A model generated the notes under the pieces. That model was not told the origin of the DNA. It did no database searches and saw nothing but the letters and a program-made list of their open reading frames with translations. Of a DNA stretch of 57,367 bases, positions 1 through 8,394 are shown in pieces. The DNA is from UBA2160 sp964588665 (lineage in GTDB: Bacteria > Chloroflexota > Dehalococcoidia > Lucifugimonadales > UBA1123), in contig CAZPQQ010000013.1 in NCBI GenBank assembly GCA_964588665.1, forward strand, positions 1 through 57,367, given 5' to 3'. Position numbers and translations under genes: made by a program. Every line of letters starts with the position of its first letter. The stretch's first letter is position 1.

Positions 1-319
1 CGTTATCGGACAGCCGCACGGTCACTGCCACCGACAATCCCTGGGAGATGGGCGCGGCCTCTGCCAACGCTCGCGGCGTAACCTGCCCGAGTCGGTCCAC
101 CATTCCGTTCAACTGGGAGTCCAGACGCGGGTATGTCGGCTTGACGCCCGGATGGTCCGGCTGTGTGGACTCCGGGTCTCCTTCGTCTGCCACGATCGGC
201 GACAGGAACAGCGACATTCCAGCGGCGATCACAGCCAAAGCGAGCAGGGCTCGTATGGAGTTGCGACTCAAGAGTTGTAGTGGTTCTGCATGAATGTCAT
301 TTGCGGGCTCGTCAGTCAT
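1..319 (-). CDS. secreted protein, N-terminal part (runs off the left edge)
   Basis: An open minus-strand frame starts with ATG at 319 and continues past base 1 without a stop (106 codons visible). Residues 1-20 are polar. A hydrophobic stretch follows (RALLALAVIAAGMSLFLSP, about residues 22-40) and ends in a likely signal-peptidase site before an acidic, Pro-containing segment. The visible end (SVAVTVRLSDN) resembles the propeptide-like start of large secreted Chloroflexota proteins, some of them subtilases, but no catalytic domain lies in the window. The signal peptide is seen; the subtilase idea is inference. It is divergent from the small membrane protein at 858. Confidence 0.6.
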   Translation of the reverse strand, partial: MTDEPANDIHAEPLQLLSRNSIRALLALAVIAAGMSLFLSPIVADEGDPESTQPDHPGVKPTYPRLDSQLNGMVDRLGQVTPRALAEAAPISQGLSVAVTVRLSDN

Positions 320-857
320 GCTGGCGGGTTGAAGACGGCATGGCAAGACATTATCTCACAGATTTATCCGCGACATGCTGTTAGACATCACCCGCTCGTT
401 ACGTACGCCCGCAAATGGTTAACTGGATGTATTCGGATGCATTGCGGCGGTCTGGGAAGAATTAACGGCAGGACTGCCTTGCCGTCGGCCTGCCGGGTGA
501 ATACGGGTGTAGGCGAAAACAAACAACGGCACTGTGTACTGGTCGTCGATTATTCGGCGTACTCGACTCCACCGCGCGCGCCGCCGGACACGCCAAGCGT
601 CCCAGCGGCGCAGCGGCAAGCGACGGAATCCCTGGCCCGAGTTATCGAGCTGGCTGCCGTTGCCCGAACGGTCTGATGTCGATCTTGGTCGTCGCAAACC
701 TGGTGATGTAATATTGTCCGTGACCGCCGCGCCGTTTGCACGGAACACAGGGAATCCACGTCTGTGTCGCGAGGTGAGTCATCGAAAATTCGAAGCGAAA
801 ACGTCATGATCTCCGCGGCGGAAATGCCGTGGCGCCCGTGAGACCGAGGAACTGTCA
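320..857. other. intergenic region without a supported gene
   Basis: This 538-base stretch separates the divergent genes at 319 and 858. Open frames exist on both strands, but their translations are Arg/Ser/Pro-rich and match no family I know, as expected of GC-rich non-coding DNA. It should hold the promoters of both flanking genes. A GAGG at about 845-848 is a plausible ribosome-binding site for the GTG start at 858. No repeat family seen elsewhere in the window occurs here. Confidence 0.4.
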
Positions 858-1319
858 GTGCGAATATTTAACCTTGACCTGTTGGTCGTCCTGTTGGCCC
901 GCGGATTCTTTGGGTTATTCTTGGCGACGATACTCGGCTTCGGCTCATGGGCGATCATAAGGGATTCTGTTCCAACCCCCAGTTCGGACTCGGCCTCGTT
1001 CTTCTTGGTGCATGCGGCGATGATGGGAGGGCCGGCAGGCATTGGCGCGGCCGTGGCATGGTGGAACACACAGAGCTCACGCAAGATGCACTGGCTGGCC
1101 GTCGTCCTGACCATGGCGACATCTGTGGCGGTTACTTGGCTGGCCATCGAGATATGGGGCGTCTACACGTACAATGCCCTATTTGGGGGAGTATATAGGG
1201 CGCCTGTCATCTCAACCAGCGACATGCTTACCAAGATGACGACCGTGGCGGTGCTCAGCGCGAACGCCGCAGCCGCGCCTTTCTACCTCTATCGGGCTTT
1301 GCGATACCGGGAGATCTGA
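858..1319 (+). CDS. small four-helix membrane protein, unknown function
   Basis: The 153-residue protein starts with GTG, about nine bases after a GAGG. It has four predicted membrane segments, at roughly residues 5-30, 46-68, 76-97 and 125-146, joined by short loops, and ends in a basic tail (YRALRYREI). There are no Cys pairs, no charged residues inside the helices and no recognisable family motif. It is isolated: divergent from the secreted protein at the left edge and convergent with the permease operon. It is probably an integral inner-membrane protein; I do not recognise a function. Confidence 0.55.
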   Translation: MRIFNLDLLVVLLARGFFGLFLATILGFGSWAIIRDSVPTPSSDSASFFLVHAAMMGGPAGIGAAVAWWNTQSSRKMHWLAVVLTMATSVAVTWLAIEIWGVYTYNALFGGVYRAPVISTSDMLTKMTTVAVLSANAAAAPFYLYRALRYREI

Positions 1320-1550
1320 TGTTCGCCGTGGGGTCGGCGAGCGCGGCGACGATCGCCGCCGGGTCTGTCACACCTGGCATAGTTACGACGCGACATGATC
1401 CTCGGATACGACCGGCCAATCGCGCTGTGCGCGACTGGGGAAAAGGCTAGTTATTCCGCAGACCAGCCTGATGGGCGCCGTCAGGACGACCAGGGCGTTC
1501 CAGTTTACGAAGAACTGGATGCCAGGCCAGCGAACACAGCGGCTGAATCC

Positions 1551-2492
1551 CTAGTCCATCAACTGCCTGAGGCGCGGATCCAGCCGGTCCCGGAGCCAGT
1601 CTCCGGTGAAGTTCAGTGACATCACCGTCATGAATATGGCGACACCCGGGAACACGGTCGGCCACCAGGCCGTGGTGAGGTAGTTTCTACCCTCTTGAAC
1701 CATGGCGCCCCACGTGGGCGTCGGTGACGGGACTCCTGCGCCAAGGAAGCTCAATGCCGCTTCCGCAAGGATCAGCGACCCAACGCTCAACGTCGCAATC
1801 ACGACCGCGGTGCTTAGCACGCCGGGCAGTATGTGCCGCAGGATGATTCGAGGGAGAGAGGCTCCCGCAACACGAGCCAAATCGACGTAGGGTTCGTTCT
1901 TTATGACCAACGTTTGGCTTCTTGTCACCCTCACGAACGGAACCCATGCGAGCAGCGCCATCAACACCAATAGCAACCTGAGGCTCTGCCCGAACATCAT
2001 CGTTGCCACAAGCGCCATCATCAGGAATGGCAGCGCCGCGAATATGTCGACGATCCTGGTAACGATTTCGTCCCACCATCCTCCGGCATAACCGCTGGTA
2101 ATGCCCATGGTGGTCCCAATAAAGAAGCCGCTGGTCAGCGCGATGCCGGCGACCACCAACGAGATGCGTGCGCCAAAGAACAGGCGGGACATTACGTCGC
2201 GTCCGGCGTGGTCGGTGCCGAGGATATGGTCGGTGGTGCCGATCTTGACCGTGTACCCGTCGTCAAGAGTTCCCCACGCTGGAGGCAGATGCCGATCGCG
2301 GATGCCGCCGGATCTCTCGTCATGTGGGGCGAGCGTAGGCGCGAACATGCCTATGAATATGAGGATGGCAAGTACGACTATGGGCACGGTGGGATAGCGT
2401 CTCGTGAGCTTCCACGCGGCCACGATCTCTCGGATTACAGGCGGACGTTCCCGAATTCCCAGGAGGTCTCGTTCTATCTGGGTTTGTTGCAT
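1551..2492 (-). CDS. peptide/oligopeptide ABC transporter permease, DppC/OppC type
   Basis: A 313-residue inner-membrane permease forms one half of the translocation channel of a peptide/nickel-type ABC importer. An N-terminal cytoplasmic stretch and a first helix (about 36-52) precede a periplasmic region containing LGTDHAGRDVMSRL, the usual OppC hallmark. The core membrane domain follows, with the EAA-type cytoplasmic loop (DLARVAGASLPRIILRHILP) that docks on the ATPase. Length is normal for the family. It is the last gene of the minus-strand operon, 12 bases after the DppB-type permease. No ATPase gene follows, so the ATPases must lie elsewhere. Substrate is unknown. Confidence 0.92.
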   Translation of the reverse strand: MQQTQIERDLLGIRERPPVIREIVAAWKLTRRYPTVPIVVLAILIFIGMFAPTLAPHDERSGGIRDRHLPPAWGTLDDGYTVKIGTTDHILGTDHAGRDVMSRLFFGARISLVVAGIALTSGFFIGTTMGITSGYAGGWWDEIVTRIVDIFAALPFLMMALVATMMFGQSLRLLLVLMALLAWVPFVRVTRSQTLVIKNEPYVDLARVAGASLPRIILRHILPGVLSTAVVIATLSVGSLILAEAALSFLGAGVPSPTPTWGAMVQEGRNYLTTAWWPTVFPGVAIFMTVMSLNFTGDWLRDRLDPRLRQLMD

Positions 2493-2504
2493 ATCGGTTA
2501 ATCC

Positions 2505-3464
2505 CTAAGAGTACCTGATTCTGGGATCGATGATCGCGTAGGCGATGTCCGCAATAAACGCGAAGCTGACGTAGATGCCAATAAAGACCAACACGGTTCC
2601 CGCCAGGAGCGGCCAGTCATTGTCATAAACCGCCTGATTGAGGGCGACCGTGCCAATGCCGGGCAGCGAGAAGATAATTTCGACGACCAATGCGCCATTC
2701 ATATAATCGGCGAGGAGAACCAAAGCCGACGTCAACGGTGGGATGACAGCGTTGCGCAGGCCGTGCTTCCAGATGATGGTCGTGTTGCCCACACCCTTGG
2801 CGCGGGCCAGCTTGATGTACTCCGAATCAAGTGTCTCGAGCATCGAGGAGCGAGTTAAACGCATTATTCCCGCCGATGCCGGCCATCCGAGAACTATACA
2901 CGGCAATATCCAGTGTCTCACGTTGTGCCACGCCAGCGGAAACCCTTCTTGCGTTCCAAGGGTGCCGGCAGGGAACCAACCGAGCCACACGGCGAAAATC
3001 AATATCGCCATGACGCCGGTCCAGAATTGTGGGGTCGCTTGTCCGACCAGCGCCATTCCCCGGCCGACGTAGTCCCAGAATGTAGCGCGTTTGACCGCCG
3101 ACAACACTCCCATGGTGACGCCGACGGTGACGGCAAATATCCATGCGCCCAGCGCCAACTGCAGAGTCACGGTGATGTGGGCGCGGATTATCTCGCTCAC
3201 TGCCCGATGACTGCCTATGGACTCGCCCAAGTCAAATTGTAGGATGTGCCAAACCCATAATCCGTACTGCTCCGGCAACGATTTGTCCACCCCCAGGTAC
3301 GCCCGAATCATATCGAGGTATTCTTCGGAGACCTCAACTTGGGTGTCTCCCAGGTAGAGGTCCACCGGATCGGGGCCGAATCTGGTTAGGACGAAAATGA
3401 TAACCGTCGCCCCAATAATGGAGATGAAGATCGAAAAGGCTCTTCTGATCAGAAATCGTGCCAT
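2505..3464 (-). CDS. peptide/oligopeptide ABC transporter permease, DppB/OppB type
   Basis: A 319-residue partner permease. The N-terminus (MARFLIRRAFSIFISIIGAT) is typical of DppB proteins: a basic start and a first membrane helix, then the FGPDPVD periplasmic motif. Six membrane segments are expected. The ATPase-docking loop is visible as IKLARAKGVGNTTIIWKHGL near residue 220. It lies 156 bases downstream of the binding-protein gene, separated from it by two strong stem-loops, and 12 bases before the DppC-type gene. It probably forms a heterodimeric channel with the DppC-type gene product. Confidence 0.93.
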   Translation of the reverse strand: MARFLIRRAFSIFISIIGATVIIFVLTRFGPDPVDLYLGDTQVEVSEEYLDMIRAYLGVDKSLPEQYGLWVWHILQFDLGESIGSHRAVSEIIRAHITVTLQLALGAWIFAVTVGVTMGVLSAVKRATFWDYVGRGMALVGQATPQFWTGVMAILIFAVWLGWFPAGTLGTQEGFPLAWHNVRHWILPCIVLGWPASAGIMRLTRSSMLETLDSEYIKLARAKGVGNTTIIWKHGLRNAVIPPLTSALVLLADYMNGALVVEIIFSLPGIGTVALNQAVYDNDWPLLAGTVLVFIGIYVSFAFIADIAYAIIDPRIRYS

Positions 3465-3531
3465 GACGTTTCCAGGAACCTCGTCCTCTGTCTTGAGATC
3501 AGACTTCCGGCGTCACTCGGGGACAACAACA

Positions 3532-3610
3532 AATTGCATCGCAAGTCGCCACTTGTAGGGCGGCCTGCGATGCAATTGCACGGGAGAGGGGGACTCCCCC
3601 CTCTCCCGTG
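3532..3610 (-). promoter_or_regulatory. tandem stem-loops between binding-protein and permease genes
   Basis: Two large inverted repeats stand side by side in the intercistronic gap. The first pairs AATTGCATCGCA (3532-3543) with its exact complement at 3566-3577. Its inner part (GTCGCC with GGCGGC) extends the stem. The second pairs CACGGGAGAGGGGG (3579-3592) with 3596-3610 around an ACT loop. There is no long T-run in the minus-strand transcript. The placement is the classic one for partial termination or 3'-end protection, which lets the binding protein be made in excess over the membrane subunits. The structure is seen; the role is inferred. Confidence 0.55.
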
Positions 3611-3620
3611 CAGATTCTTC

Positions 3621-5705
3621 CTATTTCACGGGAACGATGTGCTGTGGCCTACCCCAGAAACCGTTGGCAGTGGAACGCGAGTCCCAGGATTCGACCGTCT
3701 TAGGGTTGCCCGCAACCCCTCGAGGCGGCTGTACCATGCCGCTGTAGAGCTGCCAGTAGTAGTAGTAGTCGACCATGTCTAGGTGGAGGTCCTCGCGCTT
3801 GGCCTTGTCCCTCTCACCATTGATCTCCATGTACATGTAGTCCAGGAACCTGTTCTCGAAGGAGCAGCCCCAGGCTGGTCGGCTGAACGTGCTGTCCGCC
3901 GAGGGAGGAGGCCAGTCGAACGGGTAGTTGGCCGTCTCGACGCTGCAGTTCTTGACCACGGGCCACGCTTGGACGCGGTCCCTCATGCGTGGGACTACCA
4001 CCGCGCCGTACTCCTCAGTGAGGAGCGTGGTCCTGACGCCAAGCTCTTCCCAACCCGCCGCGACCGCGTCGGCCTGCTCCAGGCACACGACGCCCGTCTC
4101 GCAGGCATACTTGTTCATCTTGATCTCGAACCTGATGCCGTCTGATCCCTTCGGGTATCCGGCCAGGTCCAACAGTCGACCGGCCTCGGCCATATCCGTC
4201 GGAATCAACCACGGCCACGCGTGGTTCGGCTCGGCGGCATTATCGTACTCTGAGAACTCTATCCAGTCCGTTCCAGGGCCGAGAAGATCTGAAGCCTGAG
4301 TTGTGCTCTGTCCGCTGTACTTCTCGTGAGTGGCTTTTACCATGGCCGCGGTGACCGTGCGTTCAGGCCGCCAGCCCGGGAACAACGGACCCATCAACTC
4401 CTGGTAGATGGGGGTGCCCAAACCTGCCTGAAGGACGTCCACGATTCCCTGGCGGTCGATGGCGTGGGAGAGCCCCCAGCGCACCAGCCGCGCCTGTTCC
4501 ATGTCGGACATTCCCGCTGGGTTGTCGGTGTCAGTGTACGGGCACTTGTCTCCCCACGGGCAACCGATCCAAGCGAAATCTTCCTCGTATACGGGGGACA
4601 GCCAGGGCTCCAGTGCATCCCCGGTCTTCGCGTTCAGGTCGGTCCACAGTTGGCCCGGCCAGATGGCGCTCAGCGTCATCGTGTCGCGATCGGACATGGT
4701 CTGGAAAAACTTGAGGCCTTTTTGTTCAAGTTCCCTGAACTTGCCAAAGTCGATGCCTCCGAGGTCTAGCTCGCCGGTCTGCATCATCGCCATGCGGCTC
4801 GTCGTATCGGGGACCTGAACGACGACGAACTTGCCGATGTGCGGAGGGTCTGACCAATGGTCGGGGACAGCGTGGATCTCGCCCCGGTCCTCTGGTCTCC
4901 ATTCGCCCATGGTCCACGGGCCGGAGCCTATGGGCTGGAACTCCAGCGCTTCAACGCCCTTCGTGTCGTAGGCCGTCTTGCTGAAGAGCGTGACGGTCGT
5001 GTCGTTGATGTCGAACTCACTGATCGGGATGCCCCAGAAGATGTCGGTTATCATCGGGCATTTCACGGTGAACTCGTCAACCGCGCTGCACTCAGCGAAC
5101 GTGGCTCCCAACTGGGCGCCAATGGCTGAGCCAAGGCTGGGATTGACGACAGCGTTCTGCTGGTTCATGTCCCAGGCGACGTCCGCGGCTTTGATGAAAC
5201 CAAAGTCCTCCCCTGCGAAGGCCTTAGGCGTATTGACCTTGAGGTCTTCCCGAATCGTCAAGGTAAGCTCATCGCCCGACGTGTTGACGCTCCACTTCGA
5301 GGCCGCAAACGGCGCCAATGGGTCTACGCCGTCGTGGACCAGAAGATGGTCGGTGATGCTCAGGTCGCCACCCACGCCTCCACCGTATATCCACTGCTCG
5401 ACGCTGCCGAATATCGGATTAACCTCGCGGACGCCCATCGTGAGGGTTATGTCACTGACTATGTCAGACGGCGCCGGCGCCGGAACCCTGGTTGGCTGCG
5501 CAACCGGAGCCGGGGCTGGCGCGGGCGCCGACGTCGGTGCAGGCGCCGCAGCCGGTGCAGGCGCCGCAGCCGGTGCAGGCGCCGCAGCCGGCGTATCCGC
5601 ATCATCCTCATCGTCCGCTCCGCAAGCAATGGCCAATAAGCCCACAAGGCTTACTGCCACCGCCAGCAGCAACAGCCGGGTGCTAATCTTTAACGAAGTT
5701 GCCAT
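3621..5705 (-). CDS. peptide ABC transporter substrate-binding lipoprotein (family 5)
   Basis: A 694-residue solute-binding lipoprotein. The start is the ATG at 5705 because it is preceded by AAGGAGGAG; upstream codons in frame lack such a site. A signal peptide ends at the lipobox LAIAC (Cys28). An acidic patch and about 50 residues of Ala/Pro repeats follow (PAAAPAPAAAPAP), an extended tether. The family-5 bacterial solute-binding (DppA/OppA-like) domain fills the rest, with GSGPWTMGEW-type and SHAIDRQGI motifs. It is longer than usual for the family (about 520-600). It is first in the operon with the two permeases, and a TTGACA promoter lies about 150 bases upstream. The ligand cannot be told; peptides or other oligomers are likely. 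Confidence 0.92.
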   Translation of the reverse strand: MATSLKISTRLLLLAVAVSLVGLLAIACGADDEDDADTPAAAPAPAAAPAPAAAPAPTSAPAPAPAPVAQPTRVPAPAPSDIVSDITLTMGVREVNPIFGSVEQWIYGGGVGGDLSITDHLLVHDGVDPLAPFAASKWSVNTSGDELTLTIREDLKVNTPKAFAGEDFGFIKAADVAWDMNQQNAVVNPSLGSAIGAQLGATFAECSAVDEFTVKCPMITDIFWGIPISEFDINDTTVTLFSKTAYDTKGVEALEFQPIGSGPWTMGEWRPEDRGEIHAVPDHWSDPPHIGKFVVVQVPDTTSRMAMMQTGELDLGGIDFGKFRELEQKGLKFFQTMSDRDTMTLSAIWPGQLWTDLNAKTGDALEPWLSPVYEEDFAWIGCPWGDKCPYTDTDNPAGMSDMEQARLVRWGLSHAIDRQGIVDVLQAGLGTPIYQELMGPLFPGWRPERTVTAAMVKATHEKYSGQSTTQASDLLGPGTDWIEFSEYDNAAEPNHAWPWLIPTDMAEAGRLLDLAGYPKGSDGIRFEIKMNKYACETGVVCLEQADAVAAGWEELGVRTTLLTEEYGAVVVPRMRDRVQAWPVVKNCSVETANYPFDWPPPSADSTFSRPAWGCSFENRFLDYMYMEINGERDKAKREDLHLDMVDYYYYWQLYSGMVQPPRGVAGNPKTVESWDSRSTANGFWGRPQHIVPVK
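5536..5589. repeat. 18-base tandem repeat coding the Ala/Pro tether
   Basis: Three perfect 18-base units (GGTGCAGGCGCCGCAGCC on the plus strand) lie at 5536-5553, 5554-5571 and 5572-5589, inside the binding-protein gene. Each adds six residues of the Ala/Pro linker without changing frame. The perfect identity of units suggests recent slippage or unequal exchange, so tether length may vary between strains. Confidence 0.85.
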
Positions 5706-5858
5706 CGAATCTCCTCCTTGAAATTCTGATTCGAATTGCCACCCTTCCGAGCCCACCCTCCAATCAAATCCGAAACGCCAAGATTAAGCGTGCGATCTAG
5801 GTGTCGAGTTAACGCGTCTCGTAGTCCTTTGACGGCACTCGTATTTGGCTTCGGAATA

Positions 5859-5885
5859 AGTATCACATTGGCATGAGTGTGTCAA
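5859..5885 (-). promoter_or_regulatory. predicted promoter of the ABC importer operon
   Basis: On the minus strand TTGACA (5885-5880) is followed 15 bases later by GATACT (5864-5859), preceded by TGT so that it reads as an extended -10. A start near 5850 would give a leader of about 145 bases before the ATG at 5705. The -35 is perfect; the short spacing lowers certainty. Confidence 0.4.
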
Positions 5886-6402
5886 TCCCTGAGGCCGCCA
5901 AATCCAACCCGTGTAATCCGGTCGACACCTAGAGGACGCCTTCGGGCCCGATCCCATGCCCGGACGTGATCCACCGGGGTGATAGCGCGAACGCATCCAG
6001 TCGTGCGGGACACCACGATGTGATTAGATTCACAATAAAGGCGACACGGAACATCGAGACAAATGTCTTGAGTTGCGTGTATGTAAAAACATGAAAACAA
6101 ACGCCTAATTCATACGTAAAGAATTATCGGACTCGACCGATTGTTGACGCGACAAATCAGAGGTTCCGAGTCGAACATCAGTGTCCCGCAGACCTCGATA
6201 TTCCTTTTGGCCGGATCGACTTGGGCGAGAGTATCTCGTCCCCTTGGGGCAATCTCGACCTGGGTCAAGGGATGCCAATAGATTCGGCTACGGCGTGCAA
6301 GTGTCGCGCGCCGTCGCTGGCGACACGAAACGGCAGACAGGACGGCGATGTATGATGTTCGACGGCGCTGCAGTACGCCTAATAAAGAGGAGCAACCTTG
6401 TA
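5886..6402. other. intergenic region between divergent ABC operon and nitroreductase
   Basis: About 520 bases without a convincing gene. The part at 6080-6160 is noticeably A/T-richer and includes TTGACG at about 6143, a possible -35 for the nitroreductase gene. GTGTCGC (6301-6307) pairs with GCGACAC nearby to form a stem. An open frame upstream of the nitroreductase start is in phase with it, but its translation looks non-coding and the good ribosome-binding site lies at 6386-6392. Confidence 0.4.
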
Positions 6403-7026
6403 ATGATTGATGATGTTTCGCTATTCGAGTCCATTCACACCCAACGAGCGATTCGACACTACTCCGACCAACCGGTCAGCGACGACGACCTCAAGACGGT
6501 GCTAGAGGCTGCGATTCGCGCGCCCAACGCTGGCAACCGGCAGCAATGGAGGTTCCTGGTCATCCGCGATCCGGAAACGAAGCGCCGGTTCGGCGACTGG
6601 TACTTAAGGGCGTGGAGCGCCACCGTGGCAAGTATGGGCGCCGACGGAAGTTCACAACCTTACCGGTCAGGAGGCGATCTCGCCGCGCAAATGGAGAACA
6701 TCCCAGCCCTTATCCTGGCCTGCATCGAGCGTGGCGCAGGGCCGCCGCCGGCTGGCCTCGACACCAGAGGCGCGACGATCTACCCGGCGGTACAGAACCT
6801 GATGCTGGCGGCCCGCGCTCTTGGGATGGGCACGGTGATCACGACGATGCACACTCAGTTCGAGGCCGAGGTCAAGGCGTTTCTCGGCATCCCCGACGAA
6901 TTCGACACCGCGGCGCTCATCCCGCTCGGCTACCCCGCGGACGGAGTCTCATTCGATCGGAACCGGCGTCGCCCGTTGGCGGACGTCGTGTTTCTGGATC
7001 GATGGGGCAGTCCCGGCGCCGTCTGA
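6403..7026 (+). CDS. nitroreductase family protein (FMN-dependent)
   Basis: A 207-residue protein. The ATG at 6403 is chosen because AGAGGAG sits ten bases upstream and family similarity begins at once (SIHTQRAIRHYSDQPV). FMN-phosphate contacts are expected at the Arg residues of that segment. The APNAGNRQQW motif (about residues 40-49) is the family's FMN/active-site loop, and the C-terminal half contains GMGTVITT and the IPLGYPAD motif that closes over the flavin. Such enzymes reduce nitro, quinone or enone groups with NAD(P)H as cytoplasmic dimers. Substrate cannot be read. The gene is upstream of glutaryl-CoA dehydrogenase but probably separately transcribed. Confidence 0.9.
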   Translation: MIDDVSLFESIHTQRAIRHYSDQPVSDDDLKTVLEAAIRAPNAGNRQQWRFLVIRDPETKRRFGDWYLRAWSATVASMGADGSSQPYRSGGDLAAQMENIPALILACIERGAGPPPAGLDTRGATIYPAVQNLMLAARALGMGTVITTMHTQFEAEVKAFLGIPDEFDTAALIPLGYPADGVSFDRNRRRPLADVVFLDRWGSPGAV

Positions 7027-7047
7027 CGGTCCCGGACTGGCACGGCA

Positions 7048-7077
7048 TTGACTGGCCCGCGCGCCCGTTGCTACACT
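7048..7077 (+). promoter_or_regulatory. predicted promoter upstream of glutaryl-CoA dehydrogenase
   Basis: TTGACT (7048-7053) and TACACT (7072-7077) are separated by 18 bases. The expected start near 7084 falls two to three bases before an ATG at 7086, so the first short reading frame would be leaderless. Confidence 0.4.
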
Positions 7078-7085
7078 CGCCCTCG

Positions 7086-7178
7086 ATGGCAAACCGCCGG
7101 TTTGCGCCTTGGATCGACGTAAGCCAACACAGGGCCATCTCGCGTGCTGGCCGATGCTGCGCAGCCCGACCTCGATGA
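7086..7178 (+). CDS. possible leaderless 30-residue upstream peptide
   Basis: This 30-codon frame begins a few bases after the predicted transcription start of the acyl-CoA dehydrogenase message and ends 54 bases before that gene's ATG. It has no ribosome-binding site, contains a Cys-Cys pair near its end (GRCCAARPR) and matches nothing I know. It could be a chance frame. It is listed because its start coincides with the predicted +1, as in leaderless leader peptides. Confidence 0.2.
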   Translation: MANRRFAPWIDVSQHRAISRAGRCCAARPR

Positions 7179-7232
7179 TGAACGGCGAGCATTGTGGTCA
7201 CTCAACTCTACCGCGAAGTCAAAGGTGTTTGT

Positions 7233-8390
7233 ATGCTCGATTACATGGACGTTCAGGAACTGCTGTCCGACGAAGAGCGGCAGGTCCAGTCAGGAGCCCG
7301 GGATTTTCTGGAGGCTGAGGTTCAGCCTGACATAAACGACTGGTGGGAGCGAGGCGAGTTTCCCCGACATTTGGTTCCGAGGCTCGGCGAGATGGGGTAT
7401 CTTGGCGCTAACCTGCCCCGAGAGTACGGCGCGGCCGGCGTGAACAACGTCGCTTACGGGCTGTTGATGTACGAGCTGGAGCGCGTCGACTCCGGCCTTC
7501 GCAGTTTCGCCAGCGTTCAAGGCGCGTTGGTCATGTACCCGATATACAGCTACGGCTCAGAAGAGCAGAAGCGCGCGTACCTTCCTGAAATGGCCGCGGG
7601 TCGGTCTATCGGCTGCTTCGGGCTCACCGAGCACGAGGGCGGCTCGGACCCCGGCGCAATGAGGACCACCGCCCGCAAAAACGGCGAGTCCTATGTCCTC
7701 AACGGGACGAAGATGTGGATCACCAACGGCAACATCGCCGACGTGGCCCTGGTTTGGGCCAAAGACGATGAAGGCGACGTGCGCGGATTCCTGGTCCCGA
7801 CCAACACGCCCGGTTTCACGGCCAACGAGATCAAGCACAAGATGAGCATGCGTGCTTCGGTCACCAGCGAGCTGGTCTTAGAGGACTGCAGGGTAGCCGC
7901 CACCCAGATACTTCCGAATGTTAAGGGATTGCGCGGTCCGCTATCCTGCCTGACTCAAGCTCGATACGGCATCGCCTGGGGCGCCTTGGGCGCGTTGGAA
8001 GCGGTGTACACGGACGCGCTGGACTTCTCCAAGACACGCTCCACGTTCGGAAGGCCGATAGCCGGACGGCAGCTCGTCCAGACCAAACTGGTCGACATGC
8101 TGGCCGACCACACCAAAGGCATGCTGCTGGCATGGCGGCTGGCGGTGCTGAAAGATCAGGGCAAGCTCGCGTTCTCGCACGTGTCCCTGGCGAAGCGGGA
8201 GAACGTCCGAGCGGCGCTTAAGGCGGCTCGCACGGCGCGCGAGATCCTGGGCGGCAGCGGCATCGTCCTGGAGCACGCCGCGATCCGCCACATGCTGAAT
8301 CTGGAGACGGTGGACACCTACGAGGGCACCCACGACATCCACACCCTGATCCTCGGGCGTGACATCACCGGTGAAAACGCCCTCGAGTGA
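7233..8390 (+). CDS. gcdH: glutaryl-CoA dehydrogenase
   Basis: A 385-residue flavoprotein that oxidises and decarboxylates glutaryl-CoA to crotonyl-CoA in lysine/tryptophan or aromatic breakdown, passing electrons to ETF. The ATG at 7233 is preferred over the GTG at 7194 because similarity begins there and AAAGGTG lies upstream. Hallmarks of this subgroup of acyl-CoA dehydrogenases are visible: Arg90 in SGLRSFASVQ (contacts the glutaryl carboxylate), CFGLTEHEGGSDPGAM (flavin loop), WITNGNIAD, RYGIAWGALGA, LGGSGI, and the catalytic base Glu near residue 364 in TYEGTHDIH. Length and motif order match human GCDH closely. Convergent with the next gene, with four bases between them. Confidence 0.93.
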   Translation: MLDYMDVQELLSDEERQVQSGARDFLEAEVQPDINDWWERGEFPRHLVPRLGEMGYLGANLPREYGAAGVNNVAYGLLMYELERVDSGLRSFASVQGALVMYPIYSYGSEEQKRAYLPEMAAGRSIGCFGLTEHEGGSDPGAMRTTARKNGESYVLNGTKMWITNGNIADVALVWAKDDEGDVRGFLVPTNTPGFTANEIKHKMSMRASVTSELVLEDCRVAATQILPNVKGLRGPLSCLTQARYGIAWGALGALEAVYTDALDFSKTRSTFGRPIAGRQLVQTKLVDMLADHTKGMLLAWRLAVLKDQGKLAFSHVSLAKRENVRAALKAARTAREILGGSGIVLEHAAIRHMLNLETVDTYEGTHDIHTLILGRDITGENALE

Positions 8391-8394
8391 CTAT

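Noticed and set aside
5334..5721. Plus-strand Ala/Gly-rich and Arg-rich frames opposite the binding-protein gene
   Set aside because: They are antisense shadows of the Ala/Pro repeat region and have no ribosome-binding site or family similarity.
6150..6180. A tRNA-like GGTTC segment upstream of the nitroreductase gene
   Set aside because: No acceptor, D or anticodon stems can be drawn around it.
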